Assembly: GCA_039621445.1 (NCBI GenBank)
Contig: CP154954.1
Coordinates: forward strand, 27,516,123 to 27,580,122
Direction of reading: 5' to 3'
Source: Euglena gracilis
Taxonomy: Eukaryota; Euglenida; Euglenophyceae; Euglenales
Length of the DNA: 64,000 nt
Made by a program: the position numbers and the translations under genes. Shown piece by piece: positions 1 to 10,925 of the stretch; the first letter of the stretch is position 1; every line of letters begins with the position of its first letter. Under the pieces are notes generated by a model. It was not told the DNA's origin and did not search any database. It saw nothing but the letters and a program-made list of their open reading frames with translations.

Positions 1-22
1 CGTCATCTGTTTGACAACCGGA

Positions 23-76
23 TTGTATGGCCCCACAACGACGCCAACCCCAGGGCGTCGTTGTGGGGCCATACAA
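23..76. repeat. Perfect 23-bp inverted repeat, 8-nt loop
   Basis: Bases 23-45 are the exact reverse complement of 54-76, separated by an 8-base loop (46-53). The arm begins TTGTATGGCCCCACAACG. The left edge of the window is close, so this could be part of a larger element that starts outside it. No coding sequence overlaps it. Confidence 0.9.
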
Positions 77-90
77 TGGGGAAGAGGGGT

Positions 91-465
91 CCACTCAGCC
101 AGCAGCTTTTTCCCAGCCCCGGACCCCTCTCCCCAACGTCCACGAGTTTCAATTGTTGTCCAGCTGCAGGAAGGGCGGCCGGACCGTAACAGATTTTTGG
201 TTTTCTGGGGGTGCAAAGATGGGCCAAAGATGGGCGAAATTGGGTCGGATTTTGGGCTGCCCAGGGCAAATTTCAAAAAACTGAGTTTTTTTTGCATAAC
301 TGGCAGATTTTTTTGAAGTTTTTGAAGTTTCGCTTTTTTTTTGCCACCCGGTTCGACCCTAACTGTGACTCAGTTCCAGCTGGGGGGCCCCTGTGGGGGG
401 GGGGGGTCAGCCAGCAGCCTTTTTCCAGCCAGCCCAAATTGTCCAGCCTTTGAGCTGGACCCCCG
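91..465 (+). mobile_element. Dispersed ~380-bp repeat family, copy A
   Basis: This stretch is alignable by eye over its whole length with 9431-9775 and 14572-14966. Shared blocks in order are TCAGCCAGCAGC(T)TTTTCCAGC, a CGGCCGGAC(G)GTAAC-type block, repeated GATGGGCCRAAAATGGGC text, GCATAACTGGCAG followed by a T-run, a GGTTCRACC block, a second CAGCCAGCAGCCTTTTTCCAGCC, and an AGCTGGACCCCCG end. The outer edges GGGTCCA and TGGACCC are a short inverted repeat, as in a MITE. All copies have the same orientation. Coding content is absent. Confidence 0.75.
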
Positions 466-1058
466 CGTTGCCAAGCGACGCCCTGTCCAACGATGCCTCG
501 CCACAGGGGGGTTCGCCCAGTTCCTCGCCGCGGTGTGGGAGCAACAGCAGCTGGTGGCCCAGGGCCGCAGCCCGGCAGTCCTCCTGGCCCCCGGCCACGC
601 CATTGCCTGGTCGGCGGGCCAAAGTGGCAGCACACCGGGAGAACGCACCAAATTCTGGCCGACACACCTTCAGGCCGCCCACGCATTGGGCTCCATTTGT
701 GTGTGGCAGTTGGTTGGTGGAATGCATTCAAACAAAAACGACAGGTGTCTCCCAGCATGCCCTCCCCAACGTCACATCCACCCGAAGCAGGCTGAATGAA
801 TTCACGCTTTCTCCTCGCCACAGTAATTGGCTTTCCCCCTGACGCACGGGTGCCATCGGAAAACCGCTTTGACATTTTGGTTCATGCAGCAGTTGCCTGT
901 GGTCTGAACTCAATCAGGAATTCTGTCAGGCAATTGTATGTCTGCGGAACGCTGCACACAATCGGGTTATGGACCGAGCAGTCTTTTCCCCATTCCTCTT
1001 CATTTCAACACATTTCTTCTTTTCAATTTTTGTGCAGTTGGTGTAATCCACCTACACA
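466..1058. other. No gene recognised
   Basis: GC-rich sequence with no exon I can support and no clear repeat. Short open frames exist in several frames without splice-site support. Confidence 0.5.
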
Positions 1059-1484
1059 CAGGGTTCGATATAAGGAGGGCGTACATGGTTTAGGTGGGGG
1101 GTGTCCCCCCCCACCCCCCCCTCCTGGCCTGGAGGGGGGGGCCTGGATCCCCGCCCCCCCCCCACTTGCCAGGGGGGTCCGGACCGGCCCCGGGGGGGGG
1201 GGGGGGTACCCGGGACCCCCCCAAAAAGGGTCAATTTTTTCCTCCGGCGCTTCGCGCCGGAGTTTTTGGTACTTTCTGCCATTGACCTGCTGAAAAACAT
1301 ATGTGCTGCTTGCGCTTTGATTTCGCTGGATGTCAAATTTTTGGCCCGGCGCTTTGCGCCGGGCCGAAAATCGGTCACCCGGACCGCGCCACTGTTTAGG
1401 TGGGGGGGGGGTGTCCCCCCCCTCCTGGCCCGCAGGGGGGGGGGGGTGTCCGGACCCCCCCACCTGTCCTTATATCGAACCCTG
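1059..1484. mobile_element. hAT-type MITE with 18-bp perfect TIRs and near-perfect 8-bp TSD
   Basis: The left end 1059-1076 reads CAGGGTTCGATATAAGGA and the right end 1467-1484 is its exact reverse complement. The flanking octamers are CCTACACA (1051-1058) and CCTCCACA (1485-1492), a 7/8 match. A CAGGG terminus with an 8-bp duplication is characteristic of hAT elements. The 426-bp interior has no ORF. It contains two internal inverted blocks of GTTTAGGTGGGGGG/CCCCCC type and two short hairpins, GGCGC-TTC-GCGCC (1242-1262) and GGCGC-TTT-GCGCC (1343-1365). It is non-autonomous. The transposase gene at 16.5-19.9 kb is of the same superfamily, but its own termini were not found, so linkage is not shown. 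Confidence 0.85.
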
Positions 1485-1969
1485 CCTCCACATCATTTGG
1501 TCCTCCGGGGCTAACTTACAGCAAGCCTCCACGCCCAGATTTTTTCCACAAGGGAAATTTTTTGGGGGGTGCATTTTTTCCTTTCCTCCAAAGTGAATGA
1601 GCGAATTCTGGGATGAGCACCCGCCATTGCCGTTAGTCGAAATTTGCGAGTGGAAATTAGTGGTCCAAGTTTGCCAGGGGAGGGGGCTGCTAGTTGGGCA
1701 AGATAATGGAGTTTTTTCCCCAGTTGGGGGGACCCCGAGACCCCGCAGGGAGGAGGGGGGGGGTCTAGCTAGCGGCTTTTTTCTTGTGGCCGGTGAAATG
1801 GCTACGTAGTGGACCCCCTGGGGTCTTTGAGCAAAGCCTGATGAGCACAAAAGCTGCCTGCACGGCCAGGTTCGCCCCCCAAATGCGTTACAGTGCAGTC
1901 TTTGTTGCTTTTTTGTTTGTCTTTGTGCCCTCCGACTCTTTGTTCCCTGACACGCACGCCTCGGCCCAG
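1485..1969. other. No gene recognised; intron or intergenic
   Basis: Mixed sequence upstream of the first supported exon of the glycosyltransferase-like gene. An open frame at 1784-1972 contains a hydrophobic stretch (around MRYSAVFVAFLFVFVP) that could in principle be a signal-anchor segment encoded just before the 1970 exon, but no splice or start evidence fixes it. Confidence 0.35.
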
Positions 1970-4023
1970 TGAGACACGGGAACGCCGCCCGTTCCCAAAG
2001 GACCGCTCGCCGCCGCGCTGCTTCGCCCTGCTGCAGCCCGCGGTGGCCCGGGTTGGCCGGTTCGACCCCAACTTCTACCCGGCATCCCAGGAGGGCCCCG
2101 GCCAGACCGTGTTTGCCCCCTGCCCCCCCCCCCCAACCTTCCCCGGGCCATGAGCACAGCGCCCCCCGCCCCGGCCCCCCCAGAAGGTCGCCCGCGGCCT
2201 GGGGCGGACTACTTGGTGCGCCTCAGCCGCGCCGGGCTGTGGCTGCGGACGGTCCCCGCCGTCCGGCTCCTCCCCGACGAGGAGGGCCCCAGCTGGTCGT
2301 TGGCCACCCCCGGTGTGTCCCCCCCCCAGCGGGGCTGCGTGAGGCGGCGTCATTGGAAGGTTGCTCAAGAATCTGTTCCCCTGCCCACACCCCCCGATGG
2401 CCCCACAAATGCCAGGCTGATGAGCTTTCATATAGCTTGCTTGGCTTTCGAAGAGCACAGGTTTGCACGACACATCTGAAGCGGAACGAAGCCATTGGTG
2501 ACCAAAGAAGGGGTTTCCGCGCATGAGGGGTGGGCGAAGCGGCCGTTCAGTGTCGATGGCAAGGGTGCCTCAGCCCTTTCCAGGCCAAACAAGGAGGGAG
2601 AAATAAATGGCAGCCCGAAACTACTGCCCCCCCCCCCCGGGGGCCCAGTACTTAATCCGGGGGGGGGGTAGTCAGACCCCCCCCGCCTGAAAGAAGGTGG
2701 ACCCCCCCGGGGTAAAGAAGAGGGACCCCCCCCCTCCTGCCCCGTTCCTCCGGGCAGGGGTTTTCCGTTTCCCCCCGCCCCCCCCCCACCCTGCCCTGTC
2801 TGTCCTGTCCGTCTGTCGGTCTTTTTTCCATCCGTCTGTCTGCCCCCCTGCTGCTCGCCCCGCCGGTTTCCCCCCGCGCACGACCCCGCGGTTGCCCGTG
2901 GGCAGGGCTGGATAGAGGTAAAGGGATAGAGGTAGAGGTAGAGGTGGAGGCCAGATAGGGGTGGAGGACTTTGACCTCTACCTCTCCCTCTATCCAGCCC
3001 TGCAGTGGGGCCATCCACCCGCGCGCGTCGCCGCCGCCCAGCGACCCCAGAAGAAAGGCGTGGGGCGACCAACACTAACGGATTCCCCCGGCCCCCCCGC
3101 GCGACAGCAGACAGGGGAGGGTAAAAGAAGATGGACCGGGGGGTTAACGAAGATGACCCCCCCCCCCCAGATTAAGTTCTGGGCCCCCCCAGGGGGGCCC
3201 AGTAGTTTCGGGCTGCCAAATAAATAAGCTCTGGCCGTGATTTTCTTTGATCAGGAGCTGACCCCCGAACATGGAATGGGAGGGCCATGGCATCGGCTGA
3301 GCAGTGGCATCGTTGCACTCCTCCCTCAAACCCTGCTGGAAACATTTCAAGGCGGGTTGCCTGCCCGAAAGAGGCGGCGTCCAGGGCGGACTCCGACCAC
3401 CACCACCAGTTTGCCTTCTTTGTCCCCGGGCACCCCCTTCCTCTCCTCAGCGGCGCGGCAGCACGCGGCGCGGCAGCAAGGGGGGCGGCCGTACTTCGCC
3501 CTGAAGTGGGGCCAGGCGGACACGGTCGGCGTGTTTGACGTGGCGGGTCACTGGAACCAGACCTGCGGACCAGCCGGGGACTGCGCGCCGGCCCTGCCAG
3601 TATTGTACCAATGTGCCGGGGGCCCTCTGGTTGCTGTGTTTTCTTCTCTTGTGTGCACCTGCTTCTGTGTGGTGCTGTTGTTCCTGTTAGTCATGTCCGT
3701 ATGTGTGTGTGTGTGTGTTTGCAGGTTGGACGTGTCCCAATGTGCCGTGTGTGGGCCAGTCCTGCCGCATACCATTCTTTTGCTCACTCTCTTTCACGTA
3801 TTGGCAGGAGCATGGGAGACCACGACAGCATTTTGCCATCCCCCCCCCGGGTGTGGTGGGCGTCGTGGGGGAGAGAGGGGCCTCGGGGCTCATCCCTTCA
3901 ACGACCCGGAGCTGCCCCTCTCCTTCGCCCCGGCGGACCCGGCCCTGCGCCGCTGCGTCCTGCACGGCGGGCAGCAGCCGTGCCGGTTCGACCGGCAGCT
4001 GCTGCCCCGCCCGTGCCAAGGGG
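1970..4023 (+). CDS. Candidate upstream exons of a secretory-type protein (N-terminal part of the glycosyltransferase-like gene)
   Basis: Four stretches look coding by G/C-rich third positions, flanking AG and GT, and protein-like composition: about 1970-2108 (CAG|T... to ACC|GTG; contains CFALLQPAVARVGRFDPNFY), about 2184-2312 (ends CCG|GTGTGT; contains ADYLVRLSRAGLWLRTVP), 3451-3599 (after CTCAG, before GTATTG; contains RPYFALKWGQADTVGVFDV and GHWNQTC), and about 3876-4023 (contains NDPELPLSF and RRCVLHGG). Repeated Cys and an N-x-T sequon suit a lumenal or extracellular protein. Phases between the first two candidates do not match as drawn, so boundaries or an extra exon are missing. I do not recognise a named family. 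The link to the exons from 5338 onward is inferred from orientation, spacing and style. Confidence 0.4.
2903..3002. repeat. 100-bp hairpin with CAGGGCTGGATAGAGG arms
   Basis: Bases 2903-2918 and 2987-3002 are perfect 16-bp inverted repeats, and further GAGGTAGAGG/CCTCTACCTC pairing continues inward. The CAGGG end resembles hAT termini, but no convincing flanking duplication is visible. It lies in a presumed intron. Confidence 0.75.
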
Positions 4024-5337
4024 GTGCTTCACCGGTTCAAATTCGTGCATGCAACCCCCAATGCATATGGTCACCTGGTCCTGTAAGAAGCGGTCATTTG
4101 TCATTTGTCCCTGAAGCTGGAAACCGGTTGTGGGTTCCCATTATGTTCCCCGGGATAGGTATTCGAGTGCGTCGGCCGGATTAGTGTCTACGGGTGTGAA
4201 AAAACATGCGGATGTCATAAAGCCTGCAAATTTTGAAGGAGTCTGGATGGGTGCTCTGGGACCCCAAATGTGGGAACCCCTGGGTACGGTAGCCCCTCTC
4301 CGTGTCATGAGTATGTGGTATGTTTGGGTGCAGTGTGTGTGTGTGTGTGCATATGTGTGTGTGTTGTGTTGTGTTGTGTTGTGTTGTGTTGTGTTGTGTT
4401 GTGTTGTGTTGTGTTGTGTTGTGTTGTGTTGTATTGTGTTGTGTTGTGTTATGTCTGTGTGTGCGAACGCTCCTCCTTCTCAGCTGAAACATGCCCTTGC
4501 CTCTGGCTACTACCACAGGGTTCATTTAACACATCGCGCTGGATGGAAGAACCTGGTTTGCTCCTTCCTCTCCCCGGTTCCCCAAGTCAGAAATCGAACC
4601 AACAGAAATGGTTGCAGTAACTTGGCCTTCCATTCTGCACAAATTGTCGCCATCGTGCGGAATATTTGAGGAAAAGAGTAGTAGGTAGAGGGGGGCAATC
4701 ACAAGCAAAGGAATTCTATTTGATTGCACATTGGATTTTATCGCTCCTGAAAAAAATGCCCGAATGAGAAGGAGCGATGAACCAGATTTTTTTTTCCAGG
4801 AAGGGGGGCAAGGCAGGCAGGCAGGGGGGGGGGGGGCTCCCAGGGTCAGGTCTTGGTGGGCAGTGCCGCAGCATTACCCGCTGCACTTGCTGCACAGCAC
4901 CTCCCTCCCAGCCGACGGCACTGGGGGCCCGAAAAAAAATGACTGTTTCAGCTGGGTCGGCCCCAGCCAGGACAAAAAGCCAATCCCTCATTCCGGAAGG
5001 GGGCTCTGGGCGGGCTTGCCATTGGAGGAGGTGACCAAGGTTTTAAGAAGAAGAAGCCAGGCTTGGATTTTTTTGTGATTCTCTTAATCAGCATTCCCTC
5101 TTTTTTCACCCCGTGTTTTTTTCAAACCACAATGGACCGTTCAATCAACATGGACAAAGGCCCGCCCGCATCCCCAGGGTATTGAGGAATAAGTGTTCTG
5201 CTAAATTATTGGAAAGTTTAAGCATCAAGACAAAGATGGACAGCTCTTTCAGACCGCCAAACCATTTTGACAAATGAAGGTTTCCAGGATTCCACAGGCG
5301 TGCTGTGAAAGAGGCGGAAGGCTCTTTCTCTCCCCAG
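4024..5337. other. Intron with (TTGTG)n microsatellite
   Basis: No supported exon. Bases about 4332-4462 are GT dinucleotides followed by about 18 TTGTG units. The rest is ordinary unique-looking sequence with C/G runs. Confidence 0.6.
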
Positions 5338-5784
5338 ACGAGCCGCCCAAGAAGTTCGTCTACCTGATCCAGGGCCCCAAGGTGCAGCCCATGCACCCCC
5401 CGATCTCCCCCAGCCCTCAGCGCGACATCATTTGGCTGACGTACGCCGACCGGTCCGGGGACATCTACCTGCCCAAGTCCACCTGGACGCAGGCGTGGCC
5501 CCTGTATGGGGATTGTGGTAATCCAAGGGGGAGTCCTGCACCTTCCCTGACCTTGGGGGGGGGGGCAGTGTTTGCTGCTCTGGGGATGCAGCAGAGCATC
5601 TGGGTCTGTTTCAGCATTACTGTTCAACAGAATCATTTCACCTGTGACCCCCCCCCCCAAACGACCGCCCTGGAGGTTTGCAGCAACCCCCACCCCAAAA
5701 GACCCGAGGCTTAGGTAGGGTGGGAATCGGTTTGTGTGCGCATGCACCCATGTGTGTGTGTGTGTGTGTGTGTGCGTGCGTGTG

Positions 5785-5844
<60 letters not shown>

Positions 5845-8800
5845 TACGTGTGTGTGTGTGTGTGTGTGTATGTGTGTGCGCGCGCGCGCGTGCGTGCGTG
5901 CTGCGTGCGTGCGTGCGTGCGTGCGCGCGCGCGCGGCGCGCGCGCGTGTGTGTGTGTTCCTTTCCCATTTGGTGCAGGGCCGGAACCGGCTGTTGGACGA
6001 GGCCATGCGGCGGTCGGTGCGGATGCCGCAGGGGGGCTACCTCTACTACGTCTTCATGGACTACGACGTCATCATCAACCTGCGCCAGGACCGGGAGCTG
6101 TGGTACCGCTCCACCCAGCCCCGCTCGTCCCCCGCCTGTCAGGTTTTTTTGGGGGCTTGTCGCTGGAGGTGCTGGTACCGGGGACACGCCCCCACAAAAT
6201 GCCGCCATTTTAAACCCTGCCCCCCCCCCCCGGATTTTGGAAGGGTTTATGTCAAATCCTGCCCAGCTGCCTCCCCCCCTTGTCCTTGACACGCCTTGTC
6301 CATGACACACCTGTGCCAACCGCACTTTTCCTGACCTCAAAATGTTTTATAGGCGTTTAGTGCGCATGACACAGCGTGTCCATTTCACACCCCCCGTGTC
6401 AATCGCACTTTCCCCGTTCTTTGGCGAATGGGCACCCGGCCATTTTTGGGTGATCAGCACTCTCCCTCGGACCGCTTGGGGGTGGGGAAGATCAGTGCTG
6501 GGGCCGACCTCCCGGACGACGTGTACGAGCGGTTCGAGATGTTCCTCACCGACTGGGAGCCCGCAGTGGGGACGGTGCCCGAAGGAGCGCCACCCAAGGG
6601 CAGCCTCTGTTGGCCCCAGCAAATTTGGTAGCCGGACATTTCGCCGGTGGAGCCTCCATGGACATTTGGAGCCTCCGTGCAGTCTCGTGAACTTCCTCCA
6701 GGCCTCAAATATTGTTCAGAACCTATGCGTTTTTTTTTGTGATTTCCCAACGGGGAGTATTTTTTGGATATTGAACGGTATTTGGTTCGGGTTTCATTGA
6801 GCCCTTCCCCCATGGCCGTCTGTTACGCCTGTGCAGGGTACTCAGCAAGCCCAAAGGGTCGCCCCATCCGGCTAAAAATATGGGGGGAATCCGCAAGTTA
6901 TGAGGATCCCCACAAGTTGATTGACTCTTTGGGTTATCTGGCAAAACCCACAGGGGGTGATTTTTCACAAGTAGAGTGAAATACATTTTTTTATTATTAT
7001 CATCCTGTGATGAATACCGAGGCTTCGTGAAAACTCCATTGAGCCTGGGTACCTGCAGCCTCCGCACAACAGGGTGGGTAATGGAGCTTCCGCAGGGCCT
7101 GCTGGAGCCTCCTCTTCATCCACCGCAAAAGCTGTGCGGAAACTTCTTGTCTGATGCAGAATGGCATGCGTATGTATCTATTTTTGTATGTTGTATGAGC
7201 TTGTGTGCGCCTGCGGTTGGCCAAGGTCGGTACTTGGTTGGTGTCACTTCTGGTGTGGCATTGGGGGTGGGGGCATTGGAGAGTGGACAGCCCACAAAGC
7301 AACTGGACCCTGATCTTTTCCTGGAACATTTTTGTATGAGGGAGCAGAGCTGACAGGGCCCTCCTTCGCCTGTGGCATTTCGCTGGACCCTTGCAGACCG
7401 CACCACAGTCCCATCCATCATAACAACGACGCGCTGTTCTCTGGTGTGTCTGTATTTGCATGTGTTTGCAGTGGATTTCTCTGCTGAAAAGCACGCTGCC
7501 CAGGGTTTGATGTCAAGAGGGTGTCACAGTTAGAGGTGGAGCTCCCCTCCCTCCTTGACCCCCCATACCTCCCAAGGAGGTTCCAGCCCAGGACCTCCCC
7601 CAAACAGGTCGAAAATTTCCTTCCATGAGTTTTGTGCTGAAATCGTTGGGCAAAATTTGTCAAGTTTTTGCCCCCCAAAAGTGCCTAAAATGGCATTTTG
7701 GGTCGACTTTGGGAGGCAAAATTTTTTGGCCCGCAGCTTCCCACCAGGCCAAAATGGCCCTCTTCCTGTGTTTAGGTGGGAGTGTCCCCCTTGGGGTTGG
7801 CACGGGTGGGGGGTCCGGACCCCCCACCTGCCATTGTATCGAGCCCTGCTGTGCCCCCCTTCTCCTTTTCCTCAATGTTTCATCCATGGTAATGAAACAA
7901 CTTGTCTCTGAGATTAAAGCTGTCATTCAGGTTTTCAGGTGGTCTTCGAGGAGATGCCCCCCACCCACATTATCATTGCGCTTCCATTCCCATACGCCCC
8001 CACGCAGCCCACCACCGGGAAACACTCTCCTTTGGCCTGCCGTACATCGGCGACCTGGCCCAGGCTGCGATCGGAGACGGGCAGCAAAGTTAGGGCTTGC
8101 CCGGCTGAATTGTATCCTTGCTGCCATCCCATCCCATCCCCCGACCCACACCGTCGTCCTGCCATCAACTTGCCCGAGTCTCTCTCTGAAAGGCAGTCAA
8201 ATGAGCCCCTTTCCAGACCAGGATTCTGCTTGGGGTTAGTAGTACCCCCCGGGGGGAGGGGCTTGACTGCACCCCCCCCCCCAATACAAGCAACCCCCTG
8301 CTACCAGAAACCTCCAAATTTAAGCAACTCTTTGGCCGATTTTCGGCCGACACCCAAATATAAGCAACCCCCAAATATCAGCAACCCCTGCCCGGATGAT
8401 ATGAAGGTGGTTTAAATCAAAACAGCAAAAAAAAAGCACGGCACAGATCAGCAAATTTTAAATTTATGCAACCCCCAAATGAAAGCAACCCCTGGAGCTG
8501 ATCTCGTAAACCCAAATATAAGCAACCGGTTGCTCACATTTGGGGGAGGGGTTGCTCCAAAGTTTTCCAGGGAATCCAACTGCCCCCCCCCCCGGGGGGG
8601 CTGGCTTGTGAAAAATTGTTCCAGACCGGCACAAAGCGCTGAAAAATTTTATGGACCCCCAGAACCTGCCGAAGATGCCCATTTTTGGCAATTTTTGGGA
8701 TTCTTGTGGAACAGAATCATGCAAACACATTAAAACCCTCGTTTCCGCCTCGGCGCGCAGCGCTGGGCGATTTTTTCCCATTGGGGGACCCCGGAACCCC

Positions 8801-9344
8801 TCCCGGGGGGGGGGGGGGGGGGGGCCAGGGGTTTTTTTCAAGTGGCTGGTAAAATGCTTGGCTACTGCGCCATTTTGATACCAGCCAACGGCCCTGTCCA
8901 TCGCGGCCTACGGGGGACTGCTACTCGTGGTACTACTCCCAGCACATCATGAACTCCCTCAACGCCATGCTGCACAACACGCACCGGGTGCAGTTTAACG
9001 CGATGGAGGCCCACAATGCCGAGCACGCCGCCTATGTCCGGGAAATGATGTATCCACTCCCCCCATGTCTTGTCGTGTGGTGCCGCTGGATGGTGGGTGA
9101 GAGACACAAAGAAATGTTTGTCGCTGAGCTTCCTCATCAGAAATCCTTGTCGAATCACCAGTTTTAAGCTTTGCTGTAGCCAATCACAACGATCTTTGCA
9201 CACACATGCACCGCTGTCCCCGTTCTCCGTCACAGGTGGTTGCGGCCGTCCTGCTTCGCCCTCACCAGCACCCTTCCCACATCCCCACTGCACAACACGC
9301 TGACAGTCGACCCCAACCCGCTGCGGATCCCACCGCCAGCTTGA
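5338..9344 (+). CDS. Putative glycosyltransferase-like protein (multi-exon)
   Basis: Exons: 5338-5492 (after CCCCAG; contains [19 protein letters not shown] and [15 protein letters not shown]), 5978-6142 (starts [14 protein letters not shown] and carries [14 protein letters not shown], a D-x-D-like acidic motif in a hydrophobic strand), 6491-6574 ([19 protein letters not shown]), about 8008-8063 ([15 protein letters not shown]), about 8885-9049 ([32 protein letters not shown]) and 9236-9344 (ends [13 protein letters not shown] 9342-9344). Junctions 5492/5978, 6142/6491 and 9049/9236 are phase-consistent; the 5493-5977 intron starts with GC. The pattern of YVFMDYDV, an HHRET-LPY segment, then SWYYSQ resembles uncharacterised glycosyltransferase-like proteins of microalgae; that similarity is from memory and unproven. 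The start is not identified. It could instead continue past 9344 into the exons at 9.9-10.9 kb. Confidence 0.45.
5750..5957. repeat. (GT)n/(GTGC)n microsatellite in an intron
   Basis: Alternating blocks of GT, GTGC and GC dinucleotides fill the 3' part of the intron between the 5338 and 5978 exons. The long Cys/Val open frames over it are translation artefacts. Confidence 0.95.
6575..7500. other. Intron, no exon recognised
   Basis: No stretch with coding composition and splice sites stands out between the 6574 donor and the degenerate MITE at 7501. Confidence 0.4.
7501..7848. mobile_element. Degenerate MITE related to the 1059-1484 element
   Basis: The left end CAGGGTTTGATGTCAAGAGG and the right end CCATTGTATCGAGCCCTG are imperfect inverted repeats of the same CAGGGYTYGATRY type as the MITE at 1059. 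The right part repeats the same GTTTAGGTGGGAGTGTCCCCC and GGGGTCCGGACCCCCCACCTG blocks. The flanks show no clean 8-bp duplication, so it is either old or the left boundary is wrong. Confidence 0.5.
8064..8884. repeat. Intron rich in CCAAATATAAGCAACCCC motifs
   Basis: Between about 8230 and 8570 the motif CAAATWTAAGCAACCCC recurs at least six times with small changes, and once inverted (GGTTGCTCACATTTGG near 8527). Related text occurs reverse-complemented or rearranged at 22.3, 25.9 and 27.4 kb. No exon is supported. Confidence 0.5.
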
Positions 9345-9430
9345 TTGCGGGGCGTTGTGGAGGGGGTGTGGGCAGTCGGGTCGGGGTACAGGGGTTGCTC
9401 AAGAAGATTTGACCCCCCCCCCCCCAGGCG

Positions 9431-9775
9431 GGTCCAGTCAGCCAGCAGCCTTTTTCCAGCCACGGATCTCCCATTTGAACGAGTTATGCATTTATTTCCA
9501 GCCGCCCTTTGGGCGGCCGGACGGTATCGGCTAACAGGGGTGCAAACGTTGACCGAAAAATGGGCCGAGAATGGGCAAAAATGGGTCGGAAAAGGTGGTT
9601 AGGGCAAGTTCGGGCCAAAGCATCGATTTTTTTTAACATAATTGGCAGTTTTTTGGACATTTTTGCAGTTTCGTTTTTTGGTGCCCGGTTCAACCGCGGG
9701 CCGGGCCCAGTTCCACCCGGGTGACCCTGTGGTGGGTCAGCCAGCAGCCTTTTTCCAGCCTGCCCAAGTTTTCCA
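9431..9775 (+). mobile_element. Dispersed ~380-bp repeat family, copy B
   Basis: Same order of blocks as 91-465: GGTCCAGTCAGCCAGCAGCC, CGGCCGGACGGTA, ATGGGCCGAGAATGGGC, ATAATTGGCAG plus T-run, GGTTCAACC, then GTCAGCCAGCAGCCTTTTTCC. The terminal CTGGACCC is lost or diverged. It lies directly downstream of the TGA at 9342-9344. Confidence 0.75.
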
Positions 9776-9925
9776 CATTGATGCATTTTACATTGGTGGC
9801 GCCAGTCTTTTGAGGGGGGCCACCTGCTTGTCTTGATTCATTGCTGAGCGAAATGGCCGGTGGGGGCCACCGTGCCGTTCCCCCTCTCATGTGTGCGGTG
9901 GCCGCCGCCCCCCGTCGTTCACCTC

Positions 9926-10925
9926 GGGGGAGCCGGCGCGGCGGGACGGCGCCTCCTACGTGGTGCCCCTCGCCTTCCTGCGGCGGCACTTCAACGCGTC
10001 GCACTCCATCGTCCGGCGGGCGCTAGCGTTTCGGTGCGCTGTGCCCGCTGCGATGGCCCGAACCCAGGCATGCGCATGCTGCCGTCCAGGCAAATTGTCC
10101 GGACACTGCATCAGAACATCCACAGAGACTAGAGAGAGAATTAAGTCATGAATGAGTCAAGTCACCCCCCGGGCATGAGTGTCATGAACCATTTTCAGAA
10201 GAAGCATGACTGCCTACATGCTTTTCGCACCAGACCACCGGTGCCCCTCTGGGCCAGCCCGCTGTGCCGTGCTCAGGCAGCGCCGGCTGGTGCAGCACGT
10301 CCTCAGCGCGGCGCAGCACTTCTCCCCGGGGGAGTACACCCCGGACCACCGCACCTGTGCCCAGGCAAGGGAGCCATCAATGTTGCAATGGGGCCAACGC
10401 CCCGCAGTGGCTTCCTTGCAAGAGCAGCATGTTCGAGTTGGCAGCATACCATCACTTAGTCGCTGGCCGACCCCCTGGGGTGCGCGGTGTTTTTTTTTCC
10501 AGTGAGTGACGGACTGTTTTTTTTTTAATATGGCCTGACCCCCCCCCCCCCAAAGAGGGAGGTTTGCAAACAAGCGCTCAAGCGACCCAGCGCTGGCGCT
10601 GAAGGTGCCAGAGAAAATTTTGGTTTTTTTTTAACGTTTGTGGTCCATTTTCCCTTGGATTCCAGTGGCCGACCCCCCACCCCGGGGTGGTGACTGACTG
10701 GTTTTTGGAAGAGTGGAAATGACCCCACTCCACCCCCCAGGTGGTTGGTTACAGTTGTGTTGTTGGCAGCCGGGCATCCAGCCAGACAGTCAGACGAGGG
10801 AAAGGGCGGTTCGGGGTGAGGCGTCCAGGCCCGGGCCTGCCCGCACCGCTGCCGGGCCGCTGGACCGCCGGTGCTTCAGCGAGGCCTGCCCCCCGGCGCT
10901 GCTGATCAGCTGCCCCGCCGCCTGA
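9926..10925 (+). CDS. Three phase-linked exons of an unrecognised protein (C-terminal part)
   Basis: Exon about 9926-10033 (contains DGASYVVPLAFLRRHFNAS, ends CG|GTGCGC in phase 2), exon 10277-10364 (after GCTCAG, phase-matched; contains RLVQHVLSAAQHFSPGEY and ends HRTCAQ) and exon 10770-10925 (after TTGGCAG; ends CFSEACPPALLISCPAA then TGA 10923-10925). The second intron, 10365-10769, begins GCAAGG and ends AG with phase 0 on both sides, i.e. a GC-AG intron. It may be the end of the glycosyltransferase-like gene if the 9342 stop is bypassed by another donor, or a separate gene whose start is missing. Clustered Cys near the C-terminus suggests disulfides. No family is recognised. Confidence 0.45.

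Noticed and set aside
2903-3010. 8-bp TSD for the 2903-3002 fold-back
   Set aside because: CCCGTGGG and CAGTGGGG do not align without gaps.
4330-4460. Cys/Val- and Thr/Gln-repeat proteins over GT, TTGTG, ACAT and AT tracts (also 5.7, 13.8, 15.8, 20.9, 21.8 kb)
   Set aside because: Translations of microsatellites in introns.
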